This document shows, one piece after another, positions 7,646-14,316 of a DNA stretch of 16,074 bases. Each line of letters opens with the position of its first letter. Position 1 is the first letter of the stretch. The translations under genes were made by a program, and so were the position numbers. The notes below the pieces were generated by a model. That model had not been told where the DNA came from. It saw only the letters and a list, made by a program, of their open reading frames with translations, and ran no database searches. The DNA lies in assembly GCA_002684755.1 (NCBI GenBank), contig NYVS01000164.1:1-16074 (forward strand). The letters are read 5' to 3'. The stretch comes from Phycisphaerae bacterium (GTDB taxonomy: Bacteria; Planctomycetota; Phycisphaerae; Phycisphaerales; SM1A02).

Positions 7646-8809
7646 ATGAAGGCAGCATTGCTGGTCGAACCCCGGGTCCTCGTCCATCGGGAGATTCCCG
7701 ACCCGCGACCCGCGGTCGGCGACGTCACCGTCCGACTCGATGCGGTCGGCATCTGTGGTTCGGACGTCCACGTCCATGACGGCGCCGTGAACTGGAACCT
7801 CGGACCGGACGGCCACCCCGTTCCGCTCGCACAAGCGCCCCAGATCCTCGGCCACGAGATGGTGGGACGGGTGGTCGAGGTCGGCGATGCGGTGGAGCAG
7901 CTCGTTCCGGGCGACCGGGTGGTGCTCGATCAGGGAATCAACTGCGCCTCGCGGGGGCGGTCGCCCGACGACTGGTGCGATTGCTGCGCCACCGGCTTCT
8001 CACATCACTGCGTCGACTACGAAGAGCATGGAATCACCGGTCTGCCGGGGGGATTCGCGGATCGCATCGTGATTCCCGAGGTGAACGCGATTCCGATCGC
8101 CGGCGACATCGCCGGGGAAGTCGCGGCCATGACCGAGCCGCTCGGATGCGTGGTCCACCATCTCCGGCTCGCCGAGCGACAGGCGCTGCGATATCGATTC
8201 GAGGCGACGTCTCGACGCGACCGGATCCGTTCGGTCGTGATGTTCGGCCTCGGACCGTCCGGCCAGCTGTTCGGCCGGGCGTTGCGGAACATCATCGGTT
8301 TCCAAGGCGAGATCATCGTGGTGGATCCGTCCGCTCGAAAGCGACGCATGGCCGTCGAGACCTTCGATGCGATCTCGATCGAACCCGATGCCGGACCGGA
8401 CCTCGCGGCGGCGATCCGGGACCGGACGGGCGGACGTGGGTGCGAGCTGCTGATCGACGCCTGCGGCGCCGTCTCGGCGTGGGCCGACTTCGCCAAGGTC
8501 ATCCGCAAGCAGGCGACCGCCATCCTCTACGGCTACGGTCGGGCGCGTGGTGGATCCGGCTCGCTCGACGCCCTGCAGTGGCGGGGTGCCGGACTGGTGA
8601 CCTCGAGCGGCGCGTCCGGTCCGATCGACCCCGATGGACGCCCGGAGCTCTATCGCACCTGTCTCGAGCATCTCGAGACCGGCCGGGTCGTGGTCGACGA
8701 TCTCATCACCCACCGGTACCAGCGTCTGGAAGATCTCGGAGACGCCCTGGGGACCGACCCGCGGGCCGCGGACTATCTCAAGGGCGTTCTCATCCGATCA
8801 GGGGCCTGA
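7646..8809 (+). CDS. Zinc-dependent alcohol dehydrogenase (medium-chain, sorbitol/threonine dehydrogenase-like)
   Basis: This 387-residue medium-chain dehydrogenase has the GroES-like N-terminal domain with catalytic zinc ligand Cys37 ('VGICGSDVH'), 'LGHEMVGRVVEVG' (His70-Glu71) and a Cys-rich structural-zinc lobe ('NCASRGRSPDDWCDCC' followed by 'HHC'). 'TEPLGCVVHHL' follows, as in polyol dehydrogenases. The Rossmann motif is GLGPSG ('VVMFGLGPSGQLFGRAL'), then 'IIVVDPSARKRRMA', where Asp suggests NAD over NADP. I chose ATG 7646 because GGAG stands 6 nt upstream; a TTG at 7622 is in frame but lacks a site. The gap from the dehydratase is 66 bp, compatible with the same operon. It probably oxidises a secondary alcohol in the sugar-acid pathway. 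The spacing of the lobe cysteines (C-x10-C-x-C-C-x7-C) is wider at the first step than in textbook members. Confidence 0.9.
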   Translation: MKAALLVEPRVLVHREIPDPRPAVGDVTVRLDAVGICGSDVHVHDGAVNWNLGPDGHPVPLAQAPQILGHEMVGRVVEVGDAVEQLVPGDRVVLDQGINCASRGRSPDDWCDCCATGFSHHCVDYEEHGITGLPGGFADRIVIPEVNAIPIAGDIAGEVAAMTEPLGCVVHHLRLAERQALRYRFEATSRRDRIRSVVMFGLGPSGQLFGRALRNIIGFQGEIIVVDPSARKRRMAVETFDAISIEPDAGPDLAAAIRDRTGGRGCELLIDACGAVSAWADFAKVIRKQATAILYGYGRARGGSGSLDALQWRGAGLVTSSGASGPIDPDGRPELYRTCLEHLETGRVVVDDLITHRYQRLEDLGDALGTDPRAADYLKGVLIRSGA

Positions 8810-9511
8810 CCCTTCGGACTCGGCCGTCGTCTCCACTTCACGAGACGTCGCGTCCTTCCTCGTCGAATCCTCGATCGTCGAGCCTTCGGCGGTCGCCGGG
8901 TCGATCGCGAACGCGTAGATCTCCAGCGTCGATCGCGTCTTCCGATCCACCTTGATCCCGATCGGCCGGTACCCGAGCCGAAGACGCGACGCGGAGTTCT
9001 CGTCAGAACACAGGCAGAGGTCGTACCGCCATCCGCGACGTCCGGCGTGCACGCGGATCGCCTTCGACATCGCCGCGCCGATCGATTCGTCCTTCACCGC
9101 CGGATCGAACAGGAGGTGTCGAGAGAACGAGGCTTCGATCGAACCAAGCGCGAGGTGACGTCGATCGAGGTGTCGCGCGATGCCGAAATCGACCTGATCG
9201 ATCGCGGTCATCTGCATCGACGCCTCGATCCGGCCGTCGCGATTCCGGAGGAAGAGCAGATCCGCATGCGCATCGACGCGGTCGTCCATTTCGGACGGCA
9301 CCGGTGGCCTGGTCCCGCATTCCGCGTCGGCGAGGGCTTCGATGACGCGATGGCGGAACCGTCGCGCCTCGGAGCGAACCTCGTCCGAATCCGCGACGTG
9401 GATGGTCCAGTCCCCCGAGCCGGACGATGCGTCGGCACCGTTGGCTCGTCTCGTACGAAACCGTTCGGGTACACCGACCCCCACGCGCTCCCCTGATTCC
9501 TCGGACGACAT
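8798..9511 (-). CDS. FeeM-like N-acyltransferase (GNAT fold, N-acyl amino acid/autoinducer synthase type)
   Basis: This 237-residue protein looks like the catalytic core of FeeM-type N-acyl amino acid synthases, relatives of LuxI autoinducer synthases. The evidence is 'EVRSEARRFRHRVIEALADA' (44-63, the RxRY-like entry helix), an acidic 'EMDDRVDAHADLLFL' (74-88), then strand 'GRIEASMQMT' (93-102), and a GNAT-like 'DLCLCSDENSASRLRLGYRPIG' region near residues 164-185. Residues 1-35 and 208-237 are low-complexity and probably disordered. ATG 9511 is preceded by ACGGAG with 8-nt spacing. The gene converges on the alcohol dehydrogenase with a 12-bp overlap and diverges from lutA. No acyl-carrier protein, exosortase or quorum-sensing receptor gene lies nearby, so the acyl donor and acceptor are unknown. 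Fold assignment is moderately sure, function less so. Confidence 0.62.
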   Translation of the reverse strand: MSSEESGERVGVGVPERFRTRRANGADASSGSGDWTIHVADSDEVRSEARRFRHRVIEALADAECGTRPPVPSEMDDRVDAHADLLFLRNRDGRIEASMQMTAIDQVDFGIARHLDRRHLALGSIEASFSRHLLFDPAVKDESIGAAMSKAIRVHAGRRGWRYDLCLCSDENSASRLRLGYRPIGIKVDRKTRSTLEIYAFAIDPATAEGSTIEDSTRKDATSREVETTAESEGSGP

Positions 9512-9621
9512 GCATTGAACTCCGTATTGCCGGCCCCCCGGAGGCCGACACGTATCGCGTCAGAGACCCCGGACTCACTCTGTCGACGGGACCGGAAGAG
9601 CCGGCCCCCCTGCACGTACGC

Positions 9622-9642
9622 TGATACGCACGCTTTGTATCA
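9622..9642. promoter_or_regulatory. Inverted repeat TGATAC-N9-GTATCA upstream of lutA (candidate operator)
   Basis: TGATAC (9622-9627) and GTATCA (9637-9642) are perfect inverse complements, 21 bp overall, in the 199-bp region between the FeeM-like gene and lutA. Lactate-utilisation operons are commonly controlled by GntR-family repressors (LutR, LldR) that bind short inverted repeats. No regulator gene is in the window. The rest of 9512-9710 shows an A-rich patch at 9653-9668 and nothing else I can name. Confidence 0.35.
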
Positions 9643-9696
9643 CCGATCCCGATGAAAAGTCCAAAAATCGTCGGTGGTGACCCCGTGCGCGACGGG

Positions 9697-9702
9697 TATC
9701 CT
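9697..9702 (+). promoter_or_regulatory. Candidate -10 box giving a near-leaderless lutA transcript
   Basis: TATCCT ends 8 bp before the lutA ATG (9711), so transcription starting about 7 nt downstream would begin at or just before the start codon. There is no Shine-Dalgarno sequence upstream of this ATG, unlike most genes in the window. The -35 region (about 9675-9680, TGGTGA) is weak. Confidence 0.22.
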
Positions 9703-9710
9703 CCTTTTTG

Positions 9711-10460
9711 ATGCAAGTAGCACTCTTCATCACCTGCCTCATGGACCAGTTCCGGACATCCGCCGCGGAGGCGACCGTCGAGGTGCTCGAGCGTTGCGGA
9801 TGCGACGTGGTCTTCGATCCGCGGCAGACCTGCTGTGGGCAGCCCGCCTTCAATGCCGGCCAGCACGACGCGGCGATACCCGTCTGCCGGAGCGCGATTC
9901 GAATCCTCGACGAACAGCTTCAGGACGGCTGCGAGGCGATCGTGGTGCCCTCGGGCTCCTGCGCGGCGATGTTCCGGCACGCGATCGGACTGCTCGACGG
10001 GGCGGATGCCGAGGCCGCGAGCCGCGTCGCGAAGGCGTCGTACGAACTCAGCGCCTTCCTGGTCAACCGACTCGACCGGATCGACGTCGACGCCGGATGG
10101 ACCGGACGCGTCGCGTGGCATGACGCCTGCCACGGACTCCGGGAACTCGGGATCGCCAGCGAACCGAGACGTCTTCTCCAGGCGGTCCGCGGTCTCGAGC
10201 TCGTCGAATCCGCGACCTGCGATCGTTGCTGCGGATTCGGCGGCACCTTCAGCGTCAACCTCCCCGGAATCTCCGTCGGCATGGCGGACGACAAGATCGA
10301 CGAGCTCGAATCGCTCGGCATCGATGCGGTGGTCTCCGGCGACACCAGCTGTCTGATGCAGCTCGAAGGCCGGCTCGCCGCCCGGGGCTCGAACGTCCGG
10401 GGCGTCCACCTGGCCGAGATCCTCGCATCGCGCGACCATGCGTCGGGATCCGAATCGTGA
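9711..10460 (+). CDS. lutA: L-lactate utilisation protein LutA (LldE/YkgE-type CCG-domain Fe-S subunit)
   Basis: This 249-residue protein is the CCG-domain subunit of the LutABC complex, which oxidises L-lactate to pyruvate without a flavin lactate dehydrogenase. It carries the two duplicated cysteine-rich motifs of the family: 'VALFITCLMDQF' with 'RQTCCGQPAFNAGQ' in the N-terminal half, and 'AWHDACHGLRELGI' with 'CDRCCGFGGTFSVNLPGIS' in the C-terminal half. 'PSGSCAAMFRH' and 'GDTSCLMQLEGRL' are further conserved Cys sites. These bind iron-sulfur clusters as in heterodisulfide reductase and glycolate oxidase GlcF. Length is normal for LutA. ATG 9711 is fixed by homology because the family begins at 'M-x-V-x-L-F'. 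A TTG directly before it adds nothing, and there is no ribosome-binding site. The end overlaps lutB by 4 bp (GTGA). Confidence 0.95.
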   Translation: MQVALFITCLMDQFRTSAAEATVEVLERCGCDVVFDPRQTCCGQPAFNAGQHDAAIPVCRSAIRILDEQLQDGCEAIVVPSGSCAAMFRHAIGLLDGADAEAASRVAKASYELSAFLVNRLDRIDVDAGWTGRVAWHDACHGLRELGIASEPRRLLQAVRGLELVESATCDRCCGFGGTFSVNLPGISVGMADDKIDELESLGIDAVVSGDTSCLMQLEGRLAARGSNVRGVHLAEILASRDHASGSES

Positions 10461-11899
10461 GCGAACCCGCCGCATCGATCCATCACCTGCACGCCGACCA
10501 CTTCGCGGAACTCGTGCCTCGTGCGCTGGCGAACGTCGAACTGCGTGGTGCCCTCGCCAACGCCACCGACACCATTCGAAACCGACGGGCGACCGCGCTG
10601 GCGGGCGTCGACGACCTGCAGGCGCTCCGCGGACGGGCCAAGGCGATCAAGTCCGAAGCCCTCGAGCATCTCGACGAGCATCTCGAGCGATTCGAGAAGA
10701 CCGCCGAAGCGAACGGAATCAAGGTCCACTGGGCATCCGACGCGGAAGCGGCCCGGGCGGTGGTGCTCGACATCGCGGCCCGGACCGGCGCCCGGATCGC
10801 GGTGAAGGCGAAGTCGATGGTGTCCGAGGAGATCGGCCTGAACGACGCCCTGATCGATGCCGGAGTGGTGCCGGTCGAGACCGACCTCGGCGAGTGGATC
10901 GTGCAACTCGCGGAGGAGACGCCTTCGCACATCCTGGTACCCGCCATTCACAAGCGTCGACGAGAGATCCGCGATCTCTTCGCCCGCGTCCTGGGCCGAC
11001 CCATGCCCGACGACGCCGCGGGCCTCACCGCCATCGCCCGCAACGAACTTCGCAGCCACTTCGCGACCGCCGACCTCGGGATCAGCGGTGCGAACTTCCT
11101 CGTCGCGGAGACCGGTTCCTTCCTGCTCATCGAGAACGAAGGGAACATCCGACTGACGACGTCCCTTCCGAAGGTCCACGTCGCGATCGCGGGCATCGAG
11201 AAGATCGTTCCCCGTCTCGAGGATCTCGGGCCGCTGGTGCGGATCATCGCACGCAACGGCACGGGACAGCCGATCTCGTGCTACCAGACCCTGGTGTCCG
11301 GTCCGAAGACGTCGCCCGACGACGATGGACCGGAAGAGATCCACGTCGTGCTCCTGGACAACGGTCGATCCCGGCTTCTCGCGGACGAGCTCACCGCGGA
11401 GACCCTTCGGTGCATCCGGTGCAGCGCCTGCCTGAACGTCTGCCCGGTCTACCGACAGATCGGCGGACACGCCTACGGCAGCGTGTATCCCGGTCCGATC
11501 GGCGCGATCCTCACGCCTCAGATCGCCGGCCTCCACGCCGCCTCCCAGCTGCCGGACGCCTCCAGCCTCTGCGGGGCGTGCCGCGAAGTCTGCCCGGTCG
11601 ACATCGACATCCCCGGCGTCCTGCTGCACCTCCGGCATCAAGCCGCCGCAAGCGACGAGGATGACGCAGCCGGGGTCGATCCGGTGACCGAGACGAAGAA
11701 CCGCGCCGCGAGACGCGGCTTCGGACTCTGGCGATGGGCGATGGCGTCGCCGGCTCGATACGCGATGCTCGGGCGGATCGGGCGGATCTCGGTGCGGGTG
11801 ATCCGTCGGGTTCCCCGTCTCTCGCGATTCATCGGGCCACTGCGTGGCTGGTGCGCCGGACGCGAACTTCCACTCCGCCCCGGACCGGAGTTTCCGTGA
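10457..11899 (+). CDS. lutB: L-lactate utilisation protein LutB (LldF/YkgF-type ferredoxin-LUD subunit)
   Basis: This 480-residue protein is the large iron-sulfur subunit of the LutABC lactate oxidation complex. The N-terminal two-thirds form the LUD domain ('RIAVKAKSMVSEEIGLNDAL', 'VPVETDLGEWIVQLA', 'LGISGANFLVAETGSFLLIE', 'EKIVPRLEDL'). Two ferredoxin-type motifs follow: 'CIRCSACLNVCPVYRQIGG' (C-x2-C-x2-C-x3-C-P) and 'CGACREVCPVDIDIP'. The C-terminal tail is short and basic, ending 'LPLRPGPEFP'. I take GTG 10457 as the start: it overlaps the lutA stop as GTGA and yields a family-length protein that begins directly with the expected helix. The open frame extends up to 10226, but that extension lies inside lutA in another frame and is composed of Arg-rich shadow sequence. 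It overlaps lutC by one base (TGATG), so all three subunits are coupled. Confidence 0.95.
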   Translation: MSEPAASIHHLHADHFAELVPRALANVELRGALANATDTIRNRRATALAGVDDLQALRGRAKAIKSEALEHLDEHLERFEKTAEANGIKVHWASDAEAARAVVLDIAARTGARIAVKAKSMVSEEIGLNDALIDAGVVPVETDLGEWIVQLAEETPSHILVPAIHKRRREIRDLFARVLGRPMPDDAAGLTAIARNELRSHFATADLGISGANFLVAETGSFLLIENEGNIRLTTSLPKVHVAIAGIEKIVPRLEDLGPLVRIIARNGTGQPISCYQTLVSGPKTSPDDDGPEEIHVVLLDNGRSRLLADELTAETLRCIRCSACLNVCPVYRQIGGHAYGSVYPGPIGAILTPQIAGLHAASQLPDASSLCGACREVCPVDIDIPGVLLHLRHQAAASDEDDAAGVDPVTETKNRAARRGFGLWRWAMASPARYAMLGRIGRISVRVIRRVPRLSRFIGPLRGWCAGRELPLRPGPEFP

Positions 11900-12678
11900 T
11901 GGATCGACGGCTCGACGAATCAGCGCCCGGAACGGAGGCCGTCGTGGAAACTGATCGAAGCCGCGTTCTCGCCGACGTCCGGCGGGCGCTCGCATCCGCC
12001 CGGACCGAAGGGAAGCGACGCGGACACGGGCCGGAACCGGCGACCGCGGCAACGCCGGTCGAACGGAATTCGGTCGACGGTTCCATGGCGACCCATGCCG
12101 TCGAACGCTCCGACACCGACCTGATCACCGAGTTTCAATCGGCCCTCGACGCCGTCCAGGGCGTCTGCCATCGGGTGACCAGCGACTCTGGCGCCGCGGA
12201 GGTGCTCCAGGCGATCATCGCGGATCTCGCCGTGCGACGCGTCGTCCGGAGCGACGATGAACTCGTGATCGACGTCGTCGAGCGGGTCGTCGGCGGATTC
12301 GAACTCCTCGATCCCGACCGCGATCGGAACGCGATGCTCGAATGCGATCTCGGCGTCTCCCGAGCCACCCTCGGCGTCGCGGAACACGGGACGATCGTGA
12401 TGACATCCGGAGACGCCGCGGGGGATCGCGGTCGAAGGACCGAGCGACAGCGGCTGGTATCCCTGCTCCCCGAAACCCACGTCGCCCTTCTCGCCGCATC
12501 GGACATCATGCACACATGGGATCAGGCGCTCGAGGACGTCGGCTCGGACCGCAGGTGTCTGCCGCCGACGACGACCTTCGCGACCGGACCGAGTCGGACC
12601 GCCGACATCGAGCTCGAACTGGTGCTCGGCGTGCACGGTCCCCGTCACCAGCACGTCGTCGTGCTCGAGCATCGGTGA
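11899..12678 (+). CDS. lutC: L-lactate utilisation protein LutC (LldG/YkgG-type LUD domain)
   Basis: This 259-residue protein is the third LutABC subunit, a LUD-domain protein without iron-sulfur motifs. The C-terminal half is typical: 'LGVSRATLGVAEHGTIVMTS', 'RLVSLLPETHVALLAASDI' and 'FATGPSRTADIELELVLGVHGPRH'. The N-terminal about 75 residues contain a helical 'RSRVLADVRRALASAR' stretch followed by a variable, probably unstructured linker, as in other LutC proteins, though a little long here. ATG 11899 forms a TGATG overlap with the lutB stop and has GGAG 8 nt upstream; the in-frame GTG just before it is equally spaced but less likely. It ends the operon, and a hairpin lies directly after the stop. 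Confidence 0.92.
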   Translation: MDRRLDESAPGTEAVVETDRSRVLADVRRALASARTEGKRRGHGPEPATAATPVERNSVDGSMATHAVERSDTDLITEFQSALDAVQGVCHRVTSDSGAAEVLQAIIADLAVRRVVRSDDELVIDVVERVVGGFELLDPDRDRNAMLECDLGVSRATLGVAEHGTIVMTSGDAAGDRGRRTERQRLVSLLPETHVALLAASDIMHTWDQALEDVGSDRRCLPPTTTFATGPSRTADIELELVLGVHGPRHQHVVVLEHR

Positions 12679-12680
12679 CC

Positions 12681-12702
12681 GAACCGGCTCGTTCGCTGGT
12701 TC
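12681..12702. terminator. Hairpin between convergent lutC and the TPR operon (candidate bidirectional terminator)
   Basis: GAACCGGC (12681-12688) pairs with GCTGGTTC (12695-12702) with one G-U pair and a 6-nt loop, filling most of the 30-bp gap between two converging genes. There is no strong T-run on either side, so termination may be partial or Rho-assisted. A tandem repeat of AGTCGGTC follows at 12703-12718 and runs into the last codons of the minus-strand gene. Confidence 0.45.
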
Positions 12703-12708
12703 AGTCGG

Positions 12709-14316
12709 TCAGTCGGTCATGAGCCGCCGCAGACGATCGAGCATCCGCGTCGCACCCATCTCTTCCGGATTGCGGTCGAGGAATCCTTCGAGGCACCCGA
12801 TCGCCATGGCCACGTCCCCCTCGAGTTCGAAGGTATGCGCGATCCGCCGAACCAGTTTCGAGCGTCGCTCCGGCCCCTGCGTCGTTTCGAGTTGACGCCG
12901 GAGCGCGAATCTCGCTCGCTTGAGATCGCCTTCCTGATTCCGCTTGATCGCTTCTTGCGCGAAGGTGAGGGTCTCCCTCCGATCGGCCGTGTCCCTGCTG
13001 ATCCGCCCCCAGAGGACCTTGAGACCCTCGTCCGTTCGGCCGAGCCGGATCGCGACTCTGCCCCAGAGACCACGAAGCAACGCCCCCTGGACCTCCTTGA
13101 TCGGATTCGCGTCGAGGATCTCGAGCCGCGCTTCATCGGTGACCGCGGAGAGCGGAAGAAGATCCGCCAGTCGATCCGCCATCGTCCCCGGATGGCGTTC
13201 GTGGAGCAGGGCTCGCGCTTCGGCGAAGGAACCGGCGTCCTGGGTCGCCGCCATGGAGATGAGACGCCGGGCGTGAACGAGGGGTCCGTCGGCGGCGAGA
13301 AGAAGATCTCGCGAGGCCTCGTCGAGTTCCACGGTCGAACCTCGCTCGAAAGCCTGCTCCCACCGGCACTCGAAGATCGTGCTCCCGACCCGGCGCGTGA
13401 TCGGACCCGCCTGGCCTTCTCGAATTCGATCGAGCAGCGGCTCGAAATCCGGCAGTTCGACATCGTCCTCGTCCGGCAGCATCCAACGAATCTCCGGTTC
13501 CCCCGCCGAATCCTCTTCTCCCTCTTCGATCTGAAGCATCGAAGCGGCGGGGACATCCGTGAGATGCGGCAGGTCGAAGAGATCGAAGATCGTCTGGATG
13601 ACGACGCCCGTTCGCAACCGCTTCGGTGCCTGAACCTCCCGCGAGCCCCGGTAGGACACCCACTCGAGCATCGAACTCGAACTCACCAGCAGCACGTGGT
13701 CGAGTTCCATCAGCGTCGTGAATCGATCCACCAGTTCCTCGGCGACCCGGCGGGGCGTGGGTTCCGGCGTTGCACCTTCCTGAGCGTCCGTCCTGCCGGC
13801 CGCACTGATCGAGAGACATGCGAATCTCGCATCCGGACGGCGACGCTTCGATTCCGCGAGCATCGCGAACTTCTCTTCGGTCGACGACACGGAACTCGGT
13901 CGCACGACCCCGAATCCGGTGTGCGCGGTCAGCTCCTCGACACCGGTTCGACCACCAGGCATGAAGGCGCTCCCCACCACGATCGAATGGACATCGTGTT
14001 CGGCGAGACGGTTCCAGACGAGGGGCCGGCCCACCTCGGTCGATCGCCGTGATCGAAGTCCTTCCGCCGCCGCCGCCGAGACGTCGTTTGAATCCCCGTC
14101 GCTCGGCACCAGCCACGTGTGCACATGGTGGGATTCGAGCGAGACGCCGCTCAGAATGGAGGTCGTCACCGCCGGCGCCGGGAGCCATCGCCGCCGCGCA
14201 ATGCGAGGGGGCGGTGGCCCCTCGTCGGTGGTGAAACCGGAGCGACCGGCCCCGAAGAAGAGCAGGCCGACCCGGGGCTTCGAAGCACGGTCGCCTCCGG
14301 TACTGGAAGCACTCAT
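12709..14316 (-). CDS. Degenerate alkaline-phosphatase-superfamily domain fused to a helical repeat (TPR-like) region
   Basis: This 535-residue protein looks like a divergent relative of the 'alkaline phosphatase family' TPR proteins common in planctomycetes. Residues 15-261 follow that order: strand 'RVGLLFFGAG' (15-24), 'TTSILSGVSLESHHVHTW' (51-68, where active members have a T/S nucleophile and TG-x-x-P-H-x-H-G), 'RPLVWNRLAEHDVHSIVVG' (97-115), 'LDHVLLVSSSSM' (205-216) and 'GVVIQTIFDLFDLPHLTDVP' (237-256). The metal-binding positions appear lost: the first strand lacks its Asp, and the usual S-D-H-G is S-S-S-S-M. Residues 262-330 hold an acidic linker and a region I cannot assign. Residues 333-535 form helical hairpins of TPR type. 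There is no signal peptide or membrane helix. The start ATG 14316 overlaps the upstream gene's stop by 4 bp, so the two are coupled. It may be a pseudo-enzyme scaffold or regulator. Confidence 0.65.
   Translation of the reverse strand: MSASSTGGDRASKPRVGLLFFGAGRSGFTTDEGPPPPRIARRRWLPAPAVTTSILSGVSLESHHVHTWLVPSDGDSNDVSAAAAEGLRSRRSTEVGRPLVWNRLAEHDVHSIVVGSAFMPGGRTGVEELTAHTGFGVVRPSSVSSTEEKFAMLAESKRRRPDARFACLSISAAGRTDAQEGATPEPTPRRVAEELVDRFTTLMELDHVLLVSSSSMLEWVSYRGSREVQAPKRLRTGVVIQTIFDLFDLPHLTDVPAASMLQIEEGEEDSAGEPEIRWMLPDEDDVELPDFEPLLDRIREGQAGPITRRVGSTIFECRWEQAFERGSTVELDEASRDLLLAADGPLVHARRLISMAATQDAGSFAEARALLHERHPGTMADRLADLLPLSAVTDEARLEILDANPIKEVQGALLRGLWGRVAIRLGRTDEGLKVLWGRISRDTADRRETLTFAQEAIKRNQEGDLKRARFALRRQLETTQGPERRSKLVRRIAHTFELEGDVAMAIGCLEGFLDRNPEEMGATRMLDRLRRLMTD

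Noticed and set aside
10226..10456. N-terminal extension of lutB upstream of GTG 10457
   Set aside because: It lies within lutA in another frame, and the extra residues are Arg-rich with no resemblance to LutB; the GTGA overlap gives the normal length.
9920..12052. A 710-codon open frame on the minus strand opposite lutA-lutB-lutC
   Set aside because: It is the antisense shadow of three unmistakable lut genes. Its product is Arg/Asp/Gly-rich without domains, which is common in G+C-rich DNA.
12703..12718. Tandem AGTCGGTC AGTCGGTC considered as a repeat element or attachment site
   Set aside because: Only two 8-bp copies, partly coding for the last residues of the TPR protein; no mobile-element gene nearby.
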